Positions 25,202 to 33,991 of a stretch of 64,000 bases of DNA are shown here, piece by piece. The position numbers were made by a program, and so were the translations under genes. Under the pieces are notes generated by a model. It saw only the letters and a list, made by a program, of their open reading frames with translations. It searched no databases and had not been told where the DNA came from. Within the stretch, counting starts at the first letter, position 1; the number at the start of each line of letters is the position of its first letter. Source of the stretch: Stutzerimonas stutzeri (lineage in GTDB: Bacteria > Pseudomonadota > Gammaproteobacteria > Pseudomonadales > Pseudomonadaceae); assembly GCF_009789555.1 (NCBI RefSeq), contig NZ_CP046902.1, positions 1,290,001 to 1,354,000 of the forward strand, in the 5' to 3' direction.

Positions 25202-26602
25202 TTACTTGTCCCGCGCGGAGCAGGGCAGGCCATCAGGCCCGGTTTCCCCGTTGCAGAAACGCTCGCTTTGTTTTTGCAGGCGCGTTTCATGCAGGTATTT
25301 CTTTCCGCTGGAGTCACGCTGGATATCGAAGGCGTCATAGAGCCGGTCATCGGCGGTATAAGCACGCACGCTCAAGCGGTTCTGTTCGACGGTGATGGTC
25401 TGAAACAGCTGCGTGTCTTCGGCGCTGCGATCAGGCTGAGTATGAGCGCGGTCGTTGAGGCCGTACATTTTCGAGCCGGTAACCGAGACCATATAAACCG
25501 GGCCTATGGGTAAATTGCCGCGTTGTGCCTTAGCCGTGGCCTCGCGTCCGGCCTCATGGGTCAGGCGGCTGTAGCAGTGATCGTGACCCTGCAGCACCAG
25601 GTCGACGTTGTAGCGGTCGAACAGTGGCTTCCAGGCTGCTTTGAGTTCTTCGGTATCTTCCGGACGGGCACAGGTGTAGACCGGCTGGTGCATGACTACG
25701 ATGTTCCAGATTGCCTGACTGCTTTTCAGTGCGTTTTCCAGCCAGCTGGTTTGTGCATCGAGCGTGCCGAGATCTAGCGCCGAAGTTCCGTCGAGCGCTA
25801 CGAAACGGACGCCCTGATAGTCGCTGAAGAAGCTGGTGTCGCTGACGCCCTTGGCGCCGTTTCGCGGCAACGCGAACTGGGCAGGGAAGTGCGGGCTGAG
25901 GGTGCGGCTTTCGCTACCGTCAGCCAACAGCGTGTCGATGTATTCATGGTTGCCGGCTGCCGTCACCTGAGGAATGGCGGCGTAGGCCCAGCCTCCCGCC
26001 TGGTTCCATTCGCCCCATTCGTCGTCATGGGCGAGTTCTTCCCTGGAAGCCACTAAGTCACCTGCGTGTACCACCAGCGCAGGTCTCGCCACGCTGCGTA
26101 GCGCCTGGCGAATGGTGCGCGATGCGACGTTAAGGATGTCGTTCTGCGTGTCGCCCAAGTACAGGAACGTGAAGGGTGCGAAATCTTCACGTGCGGTTCG
26201 GAACTGCTGCCATTCGCTCCAGCCAGCGCTGCCTTTGACGCGATACACGTAGGCGGTGTCCGGGGTGAGTCGTTCCAGCCGAACCTGATGGTAATTGGAT
26301 GGGCCGTTGTCGCTGTCGAGTCGGCGGGTGGTGCCGGTGAGTTGCTGCGCCTTGGCGGTCAGTTGCGGCCCTGCGAGGGCGGGCCCGAATTCCAGTAGCG
26401 CGTCACTTTGTTGTACATCGGTCCGGAAGCTGACTGCCATTTGCTGTGCGGCATTTTCGCCTGCTGTAAGCACTACGCGGTCGGCTAGGACGCCAGCAGC
26501 GTAGGGCTGACCCACGGAGCGTGGCGTGCTCTCGTTCGCGCACGATGATGAGGCGGCCAACGCACAGGCCAGTAGTGATGCGTAGAGCAGGGGGCGAGAC
26601 AT
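25202..26602 (-). CDS. secreted metallophosphoesterase, purple acid phosphatase-like
   Basis: A 466-aa protein with a signal peptide (MSRPLLYASLLACALAASSS). An N-terminal fibronectin-like domain (HQVRLERLTPDTAYVYRVKG) precedes a calcineurin-type phosphoesterase. All metal-ligand blocks are present: GDTQ (Asp151), HAGDLV (Asp182), GNHE (Asn218-His219), VVMHQP (His305) and GHDHCY (His340, His342). It is inferred to release phosphate from organic phosphates in the periplasm or outside the cell. It is divergent from the TonB receptor/phytase operon, which suggests a shared role in phosphate-ester use. Confidence 0.87.
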   Translation of the reverse strand: MSRPLLYASLLACALAASSSCANESTPRSVGQPYAAGVLADRVVLTAGENAAQQMAVSFRTDVQQSDALLEFGPALAGPQLTAKAQQLTGTTRRLDSDNGPSNYHQVRLERLTPDTAYVYRVKGSAGWSEWQQFRTAREDFAPFTFLYLGDTQNDILNVASRTIRQALRSVARPALVVHAGDLVASREELAHDDEWGEWNQAGGWAYAAIPQVTAAGNHEYIDTLLADGSESRTLSPHFPAQFALPRNGAKGVSDTSFFSDYQGVRFVALDGTSALDLGTLDAQTSWLENALKSSQAIWNIVVMHQPVYTCARPEDTEELKAAWKPLFDRYNVDLVLQGHDHCYSRLTHEAGREATAKAQRGNLPIGPVYMVSVTGSKMYGLNDRAHTQPDRSAEDTQLFQTITVEQNRLSVRAYTADDRLYDAFDIQRDSSGKKYLHETRLQKQSERFCNGETGPDGLPCSARDK

Positions 26603-27025
26603 TCGCGATTCCTCATGAGCCGTTGGGCGTGATGGGGCGTCACGGAAACAAAGCTGTATGACGGTTCGGTGAATTCGCGGGGGGTCGATTCGGCTCAGGT
26701 CACTGAGGCTATAACAGCATTTTTTTCAGGCTGGATTCAGCCGGGCATGTTCGCGTGTAGCGCCGATGTTGGGTGTCGGCGAGGCTGTATATGCATGTTC
26801 TCCAGTGTGGCGAGGCCGCTTTTTCGATTACCTGGCTGTGCGCAGAGGCGTCATTGGTCTCAGGGTCAAGGAGGTCATATCAGCTCAAAAGCCTAACTTG
26901 ACCCTCCCCAAACGGTGTTTTTGAAGGCTCTCCTGGATGCGTTGTCACGCGAGTGACACAAATGATTTCTAACTTCCGCTGCCATTCCTGGTGTCGCCAG
27001 GGGCCATTGGAACGAGGAATTCAAG
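26603..27025. promoter_or_regulatory. 423-bp divergent control region between the phosphatase and the TonB receptor
   Basis: No gene is seen. Two inverted repeats stand out. One is AGGGTCAAG at 26862-26870 facing CTTGACCCT at 26897-26905. The other is a perfect TGTCAC-GCGA-GTGACA palindrome at 26943-26958, about 67 bp before the receptor start. Either could be an operator. I looked for a two-half-site PhoB box and found none that fits the expected 11-bp spacing. Confidence 0.5.
26943..26958. promoter_or_regulatory. 6-4-6 palindrome, possible operator upstream of the TonB-dependent receptor
   Basis: TGTCACGCGAGTGACA is a perfect inverted repeat with a 4-bp centre, placed about 67 bp before the GTG start of the receptor gene. 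Its size and position suit a dimeric regulator. The cognate protein is unknown. Confidence 0.4.
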
Positions 27026-29500
27026 GTGGCAAAGCCTTTTCGTCAAATCCGTAATGCCGGGTTCAGGGTCAGTCTGTTGGCCATCGCCATTAGTGCTGCG
27101 CCAGCCTGGGCAGAAGAAGCAGTCGAGCGCGTCGAGGTAATCGGCCAGGCGGCGAGTATCGACAAGGCGCTACGCGAGCAGAAGACCGCTGACAGCATAA
27201 AGAGCGTGGTGCATGCCGATGGCGTCGGCCAACTGCCGGACGACAATGCCGCCGAAGCGCTGCAACGCATTCCTGGCCTGTCGGTCGAGCGCGATCAGGG
27301 CGAAGGTCGCTTCGTCAGCGTGCGTGGCATCGCGCCAGATCTGAACAGCGTGACCATCAACGGCACCCTGGTCCCAGCCCCGGAGGGCGATCGCCGCGCC
27401 GTGGCGCTCGATGTTCTGCCGGCCGAGCTGGTGCAGTCGCTATCGGTGGTCAAGAGCCTGACCCCGGACATGGATGCCAACTCACTTGGCGGCACCATCG
27501 AGGTAGAAAGCCTCTCGGCGTTCGACCACGACGGCCTGTTCTACACCTTCTCTGCCGAAGGCAGTCACGACACCAACGTCAGCAAGAACAGCCCGAAATT
27601 TTCCGGCGCTATCAGCGACCGCTTCAGCCTAGGCAACGGTATCGACAACTTTGGCGTAGCGGCAGCGTTCAGCTGGCAGAAGCGCAAGTTTGGCTCGGAG
27701 AACGTCGAGACCGGCGGCAACTGGGATTTCTCCGATGGCGCACGGCTCAATGAGGTCGAGCAGCGTGATTACGAGATCACCCGCGAGCGCACCGGCTTTG
27801 GCTTGAACTTCGATTATCAGCCGGACGATTACTCCAACTACTACCTGCGCACGCTGTACAGCAAGTTCAAGGACACCGAGACGCGCAACGCCGCCGGCGT
27901 CGGGTTCGCTGACCCGCAGGCCTCCGGTGAGCGTGGCGATGCCGAGGGCTGGCGCGACCTGAAATCCCGACAGGACACTCAGGAAATCCAGTCCTACGTG
28001 ATCGGCGGCGAACGCATGATCGACCTGTGGACACTGAGCGGCCAGGCCGGCTACAGCCAGGCCACCGAAAAAGACCCGGGCGGTATTGCTGGCGCCGAAT
28101 TCATCAGTGATTTCGAGAACGTCGGCTTCGATGGAACACGTAAACCGCGGGTCAGCGTGGGCGGTGATTTTTACGACCCGGCGTCCTTCACGCTCGACGA
28201 GGTCGAGTGGGAAAAGGTCAACGGCAAGGACAAGGAAAAGAACATTCGCCTGGATCTGGCGCGTGACTATGACTTGGCCGGCAACGCCGCCCAAGTTAAA
28301 TTCGGCGGCAAGCTCAGCCGCCGCGACAAGACCAGCGACACCGAGGTCTGGGTCTACGATGACTTCAGCGGTATCGATCTGGGCGGCCTGCAGAGCGGTA
28401 ACGTCGACTATTCCCTGGGCAACTTCGGCAATGGCGTCAGCGCCGGGGCCATCAAGGACCTGATCGGCGGGCTGGATCGCGACGCGTTCTATGACGAAGA
28501 GAATTCGCGCATCAATGACTTCGACATGCGCGAAGACATCAACGCGGCCTACCTGATGAACAGCCTCGACATTGACGACTGGCGCTTCATCGCCGGCCTG
28601 CGCTACGAAGGCACCGAGTTCGAGGCCAAAGGCACTGGGCTACGTGACGGTGCGTACGAAAGTACCCAGAGCAAGAACCGCTACGACCATTGGCTGCCGG
28701 GCCTACATGCGCGCTACCAGCTGGCGCCGTCCACGGCATTGCGCGCGGCCTGGACCAATACCGTGGTTCGCCCGACCTTCGGCCAGCTGGCGCCGGGCTT
28801 CGCCATCGACGGGGCCGATGCCTCGTTCGGCAACCCGGACCTCAAGCCGCTGGAGTCGATGAACCTCGACCTCGGCATCGAGCACTACATGGGGCATGCC
28901 GGCGTGCTCTCAGGCTTCCTGTTCTACAAGGACATCGACAACTTCATCTATAACACCGACCTCGCCGGCAGCGGTGCCTGGGCCGATTTCGACGAAGCGC
29001 TGAGCTTCGAGAACGGCAGCAGCGCCAAGCTCTACGGCGTGGAACTGGCCTACTCGCAGAAATTCGACTGGCTGCCCGCGCCGTGGAACGGTGTGCTGCT
29101 CGGCGCCAACCTGACCCTGAGCAAGTCCGACGCGACCATCGAAGGGCAGGGCGCCAAGCGCTCGATCGATATGCCCAACCAGTCCGACACCGTGGGCAAC
29201 TTCATGGTCGGCTGGGAAGACGATCGCTTCAACATGCGCGTGGCGGCCAACTACAAGTCCAGCTACCTGTACGAGATCGGCTCCATCGAAGACAAGCGCC
29301 AGGATCTGATCGTCGATGATCAGCTGTTCGTCGACTTCAAGGCCGGTTACTTCCTCACGCCGGATCTGCAACTGACCTTCGAGGCGCAGAACATCACCGA
29401 CGAGTCCTACTACGTCTATACCGGGCGTCATGGCTACAACGCCCAGTACGAGGAATACGGCCCGACCTACAAGGTAGGCCTGACGCTCACCCACTTCTGA
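27026..29500 (+). CDS. TonB-dependent outer-membrane receptor (TonB-Xanth-Caul type)
   Basis: An 824-aa receptor with a signal peptide to about residue 29 (SAAPAWA). A TonB-box-like VERVEVIGQ is followed by the plug domain (QLPDDNAAEALQRIPGLSVERDQGEGRFVSVRG and NSLGGTIEVES) and a 22-strand barrel ending in the aromatic KVGLTLTHF. The plug wording is that of the Xanthomonas/Caulobacter receptor family, whose members sit with carbohydrate and phytase genes. GTG 27026 has a GAGGAA ribosome site. Directly followed by the phytase and ExbB-ExbD-TonB genes, it is inferred to import a phytate-derived ligand. Confidence 0.88.
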   Translation: MAKPFRQIRNAGFRVSLLAIAISAAPAWAEEAVERVEVIGQAASIDKALREQKTADSIKSVVHADGVGQLPDDNAAEALQRIPGLSVERDQGEGRFVSVRGIAPDLNSVTINGTLVPAPEGDRRAVALDVLPAELVQSLSVVKSLTPDMDANSLGGTIEVESLSAFDHDGLFYTFSAEGSHDTNVSKNSPKFSGAISDRFSLGNGIDNFGVAAAFSWQKRKFGSENVETGGNWDFSDGARLNEVEQRDYEITRERTGFGLNFDYQPDDYSNYYLRTLYSKFKDTETRNAAGVGFADPQASGERGDAEGWRDLKSRQDTQEIQSYVIGGERMIDLWTLSGQAGYSQATEKDPGGIAGAEFISDFENVGFDGTRKPRVSVGGDFYDPASFTLDEVEWEKVNGKDKEKNIRLDLARDYDLAGNAAQVKFGGKLSRRDKTSDTEVWVYDDFSGIDLGGLQSGNVDYSLGNFGNGVSAGAIKDLIGGLDRDAFYDEENSRINDFDMREDINAAYLMNSLDIDDWRFIAGLRYEGTEFEAKGTGLRDGAYESTQSKNRYDHWLPGLHARYQLAPSTALRAAWTNTVVRPTFGQLAPGFAIDGADASFGNPDLKPLESMNLDLGIEHYMGHAGVLSGFLFYKDIDNFIYNTDLAGSGAWADFDEALSFENGSSAKLYGVELAYSQKFDWLPAPWNGVLLGANLTLSKSDATIEGQGAKRSIDMPNQSDTVGNFMVGWEDDRFNMRVAANYKSSYLYEIGSIEDKRQDLIVDDQLFVDFKAGYFLTPDLQLTFEAQNITDESYYVYTGRHGYNAQYEEYGPTYKVGLTLTHF

Positions 29501-29508
29501 TGATTACC

Positions 29509-29529
29509 GAGGGCGCCCGGCGCGCCCTC
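29509..29529 (+). terminator. GC-rich hairpin between receptor and phytase genes
   Basis: An 8-bp perfect stem (GAGGGCGC / GCGCCCTC, loop CCGGC) lies 9 bp after the receptor stop. No U-tract follows, so it is more likely an attenuator or an mRNA-stabilising hairpin than a full terminator. It may set the ratio of receptor to phytase. Confidence 0.5.
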
Positions 29530-29548
29530 TTCAGGACACCTCGTACTC

Positions 29549-31462
29549 ATGCGTATGTTCAATCTGTCCCTGTTGGGGCTGTGCGTTGCCTTGGCTGGTT
29601 GCCAGGGCACACCGCCAAAGAAAGCGAGCGCCAGCGCCGCGCCTGTCGTCACGATCAGCGAAACGCTGATTGCCACTGAAAGCACGCAGTGGCTCGCGCC
29701 GCTGCCTTTTCTGGCGAATGCCGAACGCCTGCAGGTTGCCGCGAAAGCGCTGCAGGTGGTCGACCGCGATGGTCAGGTGCTGAGCGAGTTTCCCGGCCGC
29801 TTCGAAACCCTCGACCACCGCGCCGATGACCAGGGCCTGTTGGCTGCCACCCTCGACAGGAAGCGCCAGCAGGCATTGCTGGTCAGGCTGCAGGGCTCGA
29901 CCTGGGGCAGCGCCCATTACCTGCCGAAAACCCGCTTCGCCATCGAAGGGCTGTGCCTGTTCCGTGACAGTGCGCGTAACGACTACCTGTTCCTGGTTGG
30001 CGAAGAAGGGCTTGGCGAGCAGTGGCTGGTCGCCGAGAACGGCCGGCCGCTGGCCGACGCGCGTCAGGTTCGCGCCCTGAGCCTGCCGCCGGAAAGCAGC
30101 TTCTGTCAGGTCGATGACCGCAGCGAAAGCCTTTACGTCAACGAGGAGCATGTTGGCGTCTGGCGGTACCAGGCCGGTGCCGAGGCCGCGCTGGTGCGTG
30201 AGCCTGTCGAGTTGCGCGCGCCTTTTGGCATGTTGACCGAAGCTGCTGCGGGTATGGCGGTATTGCCCGATGCGCTGCTGCTAGTCGACTCGGGGGCGGC
30301 AAACCTGCATCTCTATCAACGCAGCGCTGAGCAGTGGCAGCGCGCCGGCGTGGTAAGCCTCGACGGCCTCGCCGAGCCGGAGCAGGTCAGCGCGCGCGCC
30401 ACGGCCAGCGGCCTCGAATTGCTATTGGTCGACGACAACGGTGCTCGCACGGCGGCCCTGAACTGGACGCCGCCACGTACTCCACAAGCCGAAGCGATCC
30501 CCCACGTCGCGCCGCTGGTGCAAACCGACGGCGTGCCTAGCCTGGGCGATGCGGCGGATGATCCGGCGATCTGGGTGAACAGCCGTCATCCGGAACGCAG
30601 CCGTGTGTTGGGTACCGACAAGAAGGGCGGCTTGCTGGCCTATGACCTGGCCGGCAAACAGGTGCAGAACCTGCGCGTGGGCCGGCTCAACAACGTCGAC
30701 ATCCGTCCGGGTTTCCAGCTTGGCAGTCGCCAGGTGGATCTCGCCGTAGCCAGCAATCGTGATCACAACAGCTTGCACCTGTTCGCCATCGACCCAGCCA
30801 GCGGCGAGCTCAGCGACATCGGTCAGCTCGCCACGCCGCTCAAAGAGATTTACGGGCTGTGCCTGTTCAAGGACCGCCAGGGCGCCATCCATGCCATCGC
30901 CAACGATAAGGACGGCACCTTCCTGCAATACCGCCTCGCCGGTAATGGCGGCAAGGCGACCGGCCAGTTGATGAGGCGCTTCAAGACCGAGACTCAGCCG
31001 GAAGGCTGCGTGGCCGATGACCGCAACGAGCGACTGTATATCGGTGAGGAAGACGTGGCGGTGTGGGCGTTGGATGCCCGCGGCGATGCGCAGGCAGCAC
31101 TTGAGCAAGTCATCGCTGTTGGCGGCCTAGTCAAGGACGACATCGAGGGCCTAGGGCTATATCACGGCAAACAGCGCGACTACCTGGTGATCTCCAGCCA
31201 GGGCAACGACAGCTACGTGGTGGTCGAGGCTCAGGCACCCTATAAGCTGCGTGGCCGTTTCAAGGTTGGCCTGAATGCCGAACTGGGCATCGACGGCGCT
31301 TCGGAAACCGACGGTCTGGAAGTCAGTTCGGCCAATCTTGGCGGGCCTTGGAGCGCCGGCATGCTGGTGGTGCAGGACGGTCGCAAGCGCCTGCCCGAAG
31401 ATAACCAGAACTACAAATACGTGCCCTGGTCGGCGGTCGCCGACGCGCTTGGGCTGGAATGA
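29549..31462 (+). CDS. tandem beta-propeller phytase lipoprotein
   Basis: A 637-aa lipoprotein: signal peptide with lipobox ALAGC (Cys18). Residues about 320-637 form a beta-propeller phytase domain: DAADDPAIW (335-342), GTDKKGGL (355-362), LNNVDIR and repeated EGL/CLF-type calcium-site blades. Residues about 40-310 are a related but degenerate propeller that lacks the DDPAIW motif. Dual-domain phytases of this plan are known, where the incomplete N-domain boosts activity on phytate. It hydrolyses inositol hexakisphosphate and probably works at the cell surface beside the adjacent receptor. Confidence 0.88.
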   Translation: MRMFNLSLLGLCVALAGCQGTPPKKASASAAPVVTISETLIATESTQWLAPLPFLANAERLQVAAKALQVVDRDGQVLSEFPGRFETLDHRADDQGLLAATLDRKRQQALLVRLQGSTWGSAHYLPKTRFAIEGLCLFRDSARNDYLFLVGEEGLGEQWLVAENGRPLADARQVRALSLPPESSFCQVDDRSESLYVNEEHVGVWRYQAGAEAALVREPVELRAPFGMLTEAAAGMAVLPDALLLVDSGAANLHLYQRSAEQWQRAGVVSLDGLAEPEQVSARATASGLELLLVDDNGARTAALNWTPPRTPQAEAIPHVAPLVQTDGVPSLGDAADDPAIWVNSRHPERSRVLGTDKKGGLLAYDLAGKQVQNLRVGRLNNVDIRPGFQLGSRQVDLAVASNRDHNSLHLFAIDPASGELSDIGQLATPLKEIYGLCLFKDRQGAIHAIANDKDGTFLQYRLAGNGGKATGQLMRRFKTETQPEGCVADDRNERLYIGEEDVAVWALDARGDAQAALEQVIAVGGLVKDDIEGLGLYHGKQRDYLVISSQGNDSYVVVEAQAPYKLRGRFKVGLNAELGIDGASETDGLEVSSANLGGPWSAGMLVVQDGRKRLPEDNQNYKYVPWSAVADALGLE

Positions 31463-31550
31463 GGTGCAGGACGTCGCTCTTGTCATCAGTGCGCAACGTC
31501 CCTGTCTTCTAATGTGAGCCATGGTGCTCGTGAAATCGAAGGAATCCATG

Positions 31551-32267
31551 ATGCAAAACCAAGCCCATCTCGAACACATGACCGTCTGGGGCCTCATCAG
31601 CGAGGCCAGCATCGTGGTGCAGGCGGTGATGCTCTGCCTGGTGCTGGCGTCGCTGATCAGTTGGTACCTGATTGTTCAACGCGGCGCGGTACTGCGCCGT
31701 AGCGAACGTCTGGCGAAGGCCTTTCTCAAGCGTTTTCGGAGTGATGAGATCGGCGAACTCTACCGCGAAGGTGCGAAGCAGGAGCCTCCGACGGAGGCCG
31801 CGCTGCAGCGCATCTTTCTCGCCGCTTATCAGACCTTCAGCCAGTTGCAGCCGTATGCCGGCGACAACCCGGACACTGTGCTCGACGGCGTGGAGCGCAG
31901 CCTGCACGTGGCCATCGCCGAGCAGGAGGAACGCCTGGAAAAAGGTCTGCCATTCCTCGCCACAGTGGGGTCGGTCAGCCCGTATATCGGCCTGTTCGGC
32001 ACCGTATGGGGGATCATGAACTCCTTTCTCGGTCTGTCCCAGGTACAGCAGGCGACTCTTTCGACCGTGGCGCCAGGTATCGCCGAAGCGCTGATCGCCA
32101 CTGCCATCGGCCTGTTTGCAGCCATTCCGGCGGTGATGGCTTACAACCGTTTCTCTGCGCGCTCTCAGACCCTGATCGCCCGCTACTACGCCTTTGGCAA
32201 CGAGCTGCAAGGCCGCTTGCACCGACGTCTCAACGGCGCGGTGCCAAGCATGGCCGCAGCGGCCTGA
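31551..32267 (+). CDS. ExbB/TolQ-family proton channel protein
   Basis: About 238 aa. It has one N-terminal helix (SIVVQAVMLCLVLASLISWYLIV) and a C-terminal pair (LPFLATVGSVSPYIGLFGTVWGIMNSF and IAEALIATAIGLFAAIPAVMAYN), as in MotA/TolQ/ExbB proteins. The wording is nearer TolQ than classical ExbB. ATG 31551 has AAGGAA six bases upstream; ATG 31548 is equally in frame. The following ExbD and TonB genes make a dedicated energising complex for the receptor encoded upstream. Confidence 0.88.
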   Translation: MQNQAHLEHMTVWGLISEASIVVQAVMLCLVLASLISWYLIVQRGAVLRRSERLAKAFLKRFRSDEIGELYREGAKQEPPTEAALQRIFLAAYQTFSQLQPYAGDNPDTVLDGVERSLHVAIAEQEERLEKGLPFLATVGSVSPYIGLFGTVWGIMNSFLGLSQVQQATLSTVAPGIAEALIATAIGLFAAIPAVMAYNRFSARSQTLIARYYAFGNELQGRLHRRLNGAVPSMAAAA

Positions 32268-32280
32268 AGAGGGATTCCCC

Positions 32281-32724
32281 ATGCTGGTCAGACCAACGAA
32301 ACAACACGGGCTGAATGCCGAAATGAACGTGGTGCCCTACATCGACGTGATGCTGGTGCTGCTGGTTATCTTCATGGTCACCGCGCCGATGCTGGTGCAG
32401 GGTGTACAGATCGAACTTCCCAAGGTGGCTGCCGAAGCATTGCCGACGCTGAAAGAGCAGCGCATCGTCACCCTCTCGGTCAAGGATGACGGCAGCTACT
32501 ACTGGAATCTGGGCAGCGAAGTGGATACCGAATCGCAGACCGATAGTGCAGTGGACAAAACGCAGATGGGCGCGAAGATAGCTGGCATCGTCGCCGAAAA
32601 CCCGGAGACCCAGGTTTATATTCGCGCCGACCAGAATGCCGACTATGGCGCCGTGGTCGCCGGCATCGCCGAGCTGCAGCGCGGTGGCGTCAGTCGTCTC
32701 GGGCTGATTACCGAGGCACCTTGA
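32281..32724 (+). CDS. ExbD/TolR-family protein
   Basis: A 147-aa protein with one N-terminal membrane helix bearing the essential Asp in VVPYIDVMLVLLVIFMV, followed by a periplasmic domain ending IAELQRGGVSRLGLITE. It partners ExbB to use the proton gradient. ATG 32281 lies 13 bp after the ExbB stop behind GAAGAGGGA. The longer in-frame reading upstream overlaps ExbB and was rejected. Confidence 0.9.
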   Translation: MLVRPTKQHGLNAEMNVVPYIDVMLVLLVIFMVTAPMLVQGVQIELPKVAAEALPTLKEQRIVTLSVKDDGSYYWNLGSEVDTESQTDSAVDKTQMGAKIAGIVAENPETQVYIRADQNADYGAVVAGIAELQRGGVSRLGLITEAP

Positions 32725-32725
32725 G

Positions 32726-33553
32726 ATGAGTGCCCTGACCCTAGAGCTGCACGAACCGCGCTTCTCCTGGTCAGCCTGGTGCGAACATAGTTTCGCGTTG
32801 GGTGTGGCGGTGGCGCTGCATATCGGTCTGGCGTTCGTGTTGCTCAACCTGTCGCACAACGCACCGATGCCGCCTGTGGTTTCGGCCGTGATCACCACTC
32901 AATTGGTCTCGCTGCCCGCGCCCTCTGTGCAACCGCCGCCGCCTCAAGCCGCTGCGCCCATGCTGGCAGGAGCGGCACCAGAACCGGCGCCGATGCCGAA
33001 ACCGGTGGTCGAGAAGCCCCTGGTGCAGAAGGCGGATCTGGCGCTCAAACGTCTGCAACAGGAACAGCAGAAAAAAGAAAGGAAGCAGCGCATCGAGCGT
33101 GACCTCCAGCAGCAACGCCGCGAAGAAGCGCTGCGCCAAGAGCTGGTTGTGCGAGAAGAGCAGCAGCGTCAGGCTCGCCTGCAGGAGCAGCAGCTCGCCC
33201 TGGCCCGGCAGGCCGAGGCGGAGCGACAAACGTCAGCCGCCGCAGCCGCCGCAGCCGCGCGTGACGAAGCGGCGGCGGCTGCCAGCCGCCAGTATCTGCC
33301 GATCGCCAAGGATGCACCGGACTATCCCCAGCGCGCGCTGGAGCGAAAGATCGAGGGCGAGTGCACCGTTGCCTATCGAGTTAATTCCAAAGGCCGCGTG
33401 GAGGATCCTCAAGTAGTTGGGTCATGTCATCCGCTGTTCGTCAAACCCTCACTAGCCGCGGCGAAGAGCTTTCGCTACCAGCCGAAAGTAGTGAACGGCC
33501 AAGCGGTCGCGGTGGCGAAAGTAATGAATACATTCACGTACAAAATCCAATAA
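32726..33553 (+). CDS. TonB-type energy transducer with TolA-like coiled coil
   Basis: A 275-aa protein: an N-terminal helix (LGVAVALHIGLAFVLLNL, about residues 26-43), a short Pro-rich stretch (QPPPPQ, PEPAPMPKP), a long charged Gln/Glu/Arg helix (about 100-190) and a C-terminal TonB domain (DAPDYPQRALERKIEGECTVAYRV and SFRYQPKVVNGQAV). The central helix resembles TolA more than the Pro-rich TonB spacer. It probably couples the ExbBD pair to the receptor in this cluster. The start follows the ExbD stop by 1 bp. Confidence 0.88.
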   Translation: MSALTLELHEPRFSWSAWCEHSFALGVAVALHIGLAFVLLNLSHNAPMPPVVSAVITTQLVSLPAPSVQPPPPQAAAPMLAGAAPEPAPMPKPVVEKPLVQKADLALKRLQQEQQKKERKQRIERDLQQQRREEALRQELVVREEQQRQARLQEQQLALARQAEAERQTSAAAAAAAARDEAAAAASRQYLPIAKDAPDYPQRALERKIEGECTVAYRVNSKGRVEDPQVVGSCHPLFVKPSLAAAKSFRYQPKVVNGQAVAVAKVMNTFTYKIQ

Positions 33554-33991
33554 TCAGTTATAAATCAAGTGGTTATTTACCCGATGTGCTCGTGCCGCCT
33601 GGCGGTGCAGGCTAGTGAAATCGGGCGTAACCTAACGCAGGTACAGTGAGCTGAAAGTAGCGTCGTAGAGCGAATAAGCGTAACTGAGCGAAATCTATAA
33701 AAGCTGGGCACTGGACCGCCAGTGTACCGATTAGTTTTACCGTTCAGGCATATGAAGCTAGGCGCCTACACGCGTTGGCTCTTCGGGTATATTGCCAAAG
33801 ATCACTATGTCGAAGTGGTAGAGTTTCACGCGCGGCAAGGAATCCGAGCTTCGCTCTGGCTACTAGTGGCTCCGGGCAGAAGACGTGGCCCTAATCACTT
33901 ACAGGCCCTGGATCAGGCACTTTCTGACTTTATTGAGCCGGGCTCCGATAATTACTAGTAGTGACTAGCGGTCTATATTGCAATCGACTAT
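33554..33991. other. AT-richer spacer at the boundary between the phytase set and the defence-like genes
   Basis: About 440 bp where base composition falls. It holds only one weak open frame (33722-33958). No terminator with a U-tract was found after the TonB gene. It may mark the junction of two separately acquired segments. Confidence 0.5.
33722..33958 (+). CDS. small hypothetical protein, possibly a gene fragment
   Basis: A 78-aa open frame from GTG 33722 (ATG 33752 gives 68 aa). The reading is protein-like in its middle (AKDHYVEVVEFHARQGIRASLWLLVAPG), but I recognise no family. No ribosome site is obvious. It sits at a composition change and may be the remnant of a larger gene. It converges on the NACHT gene. 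Confidence 0.3.
   Translation: MYRLVLPFRHMKLGAYTRWLFGYIAKDHYVEVVEFHARQGIRASLWLLVAPGRRRGPNHLQALDQALSDFIEPGSDNY

Noticed and set aside
26850..26880. Repeated GTCA units as a PhoB box
   Set aside because: The copies are spaced 15 and 9 bp apart, not the 11 bp needed for tandem PhoB half-sites.
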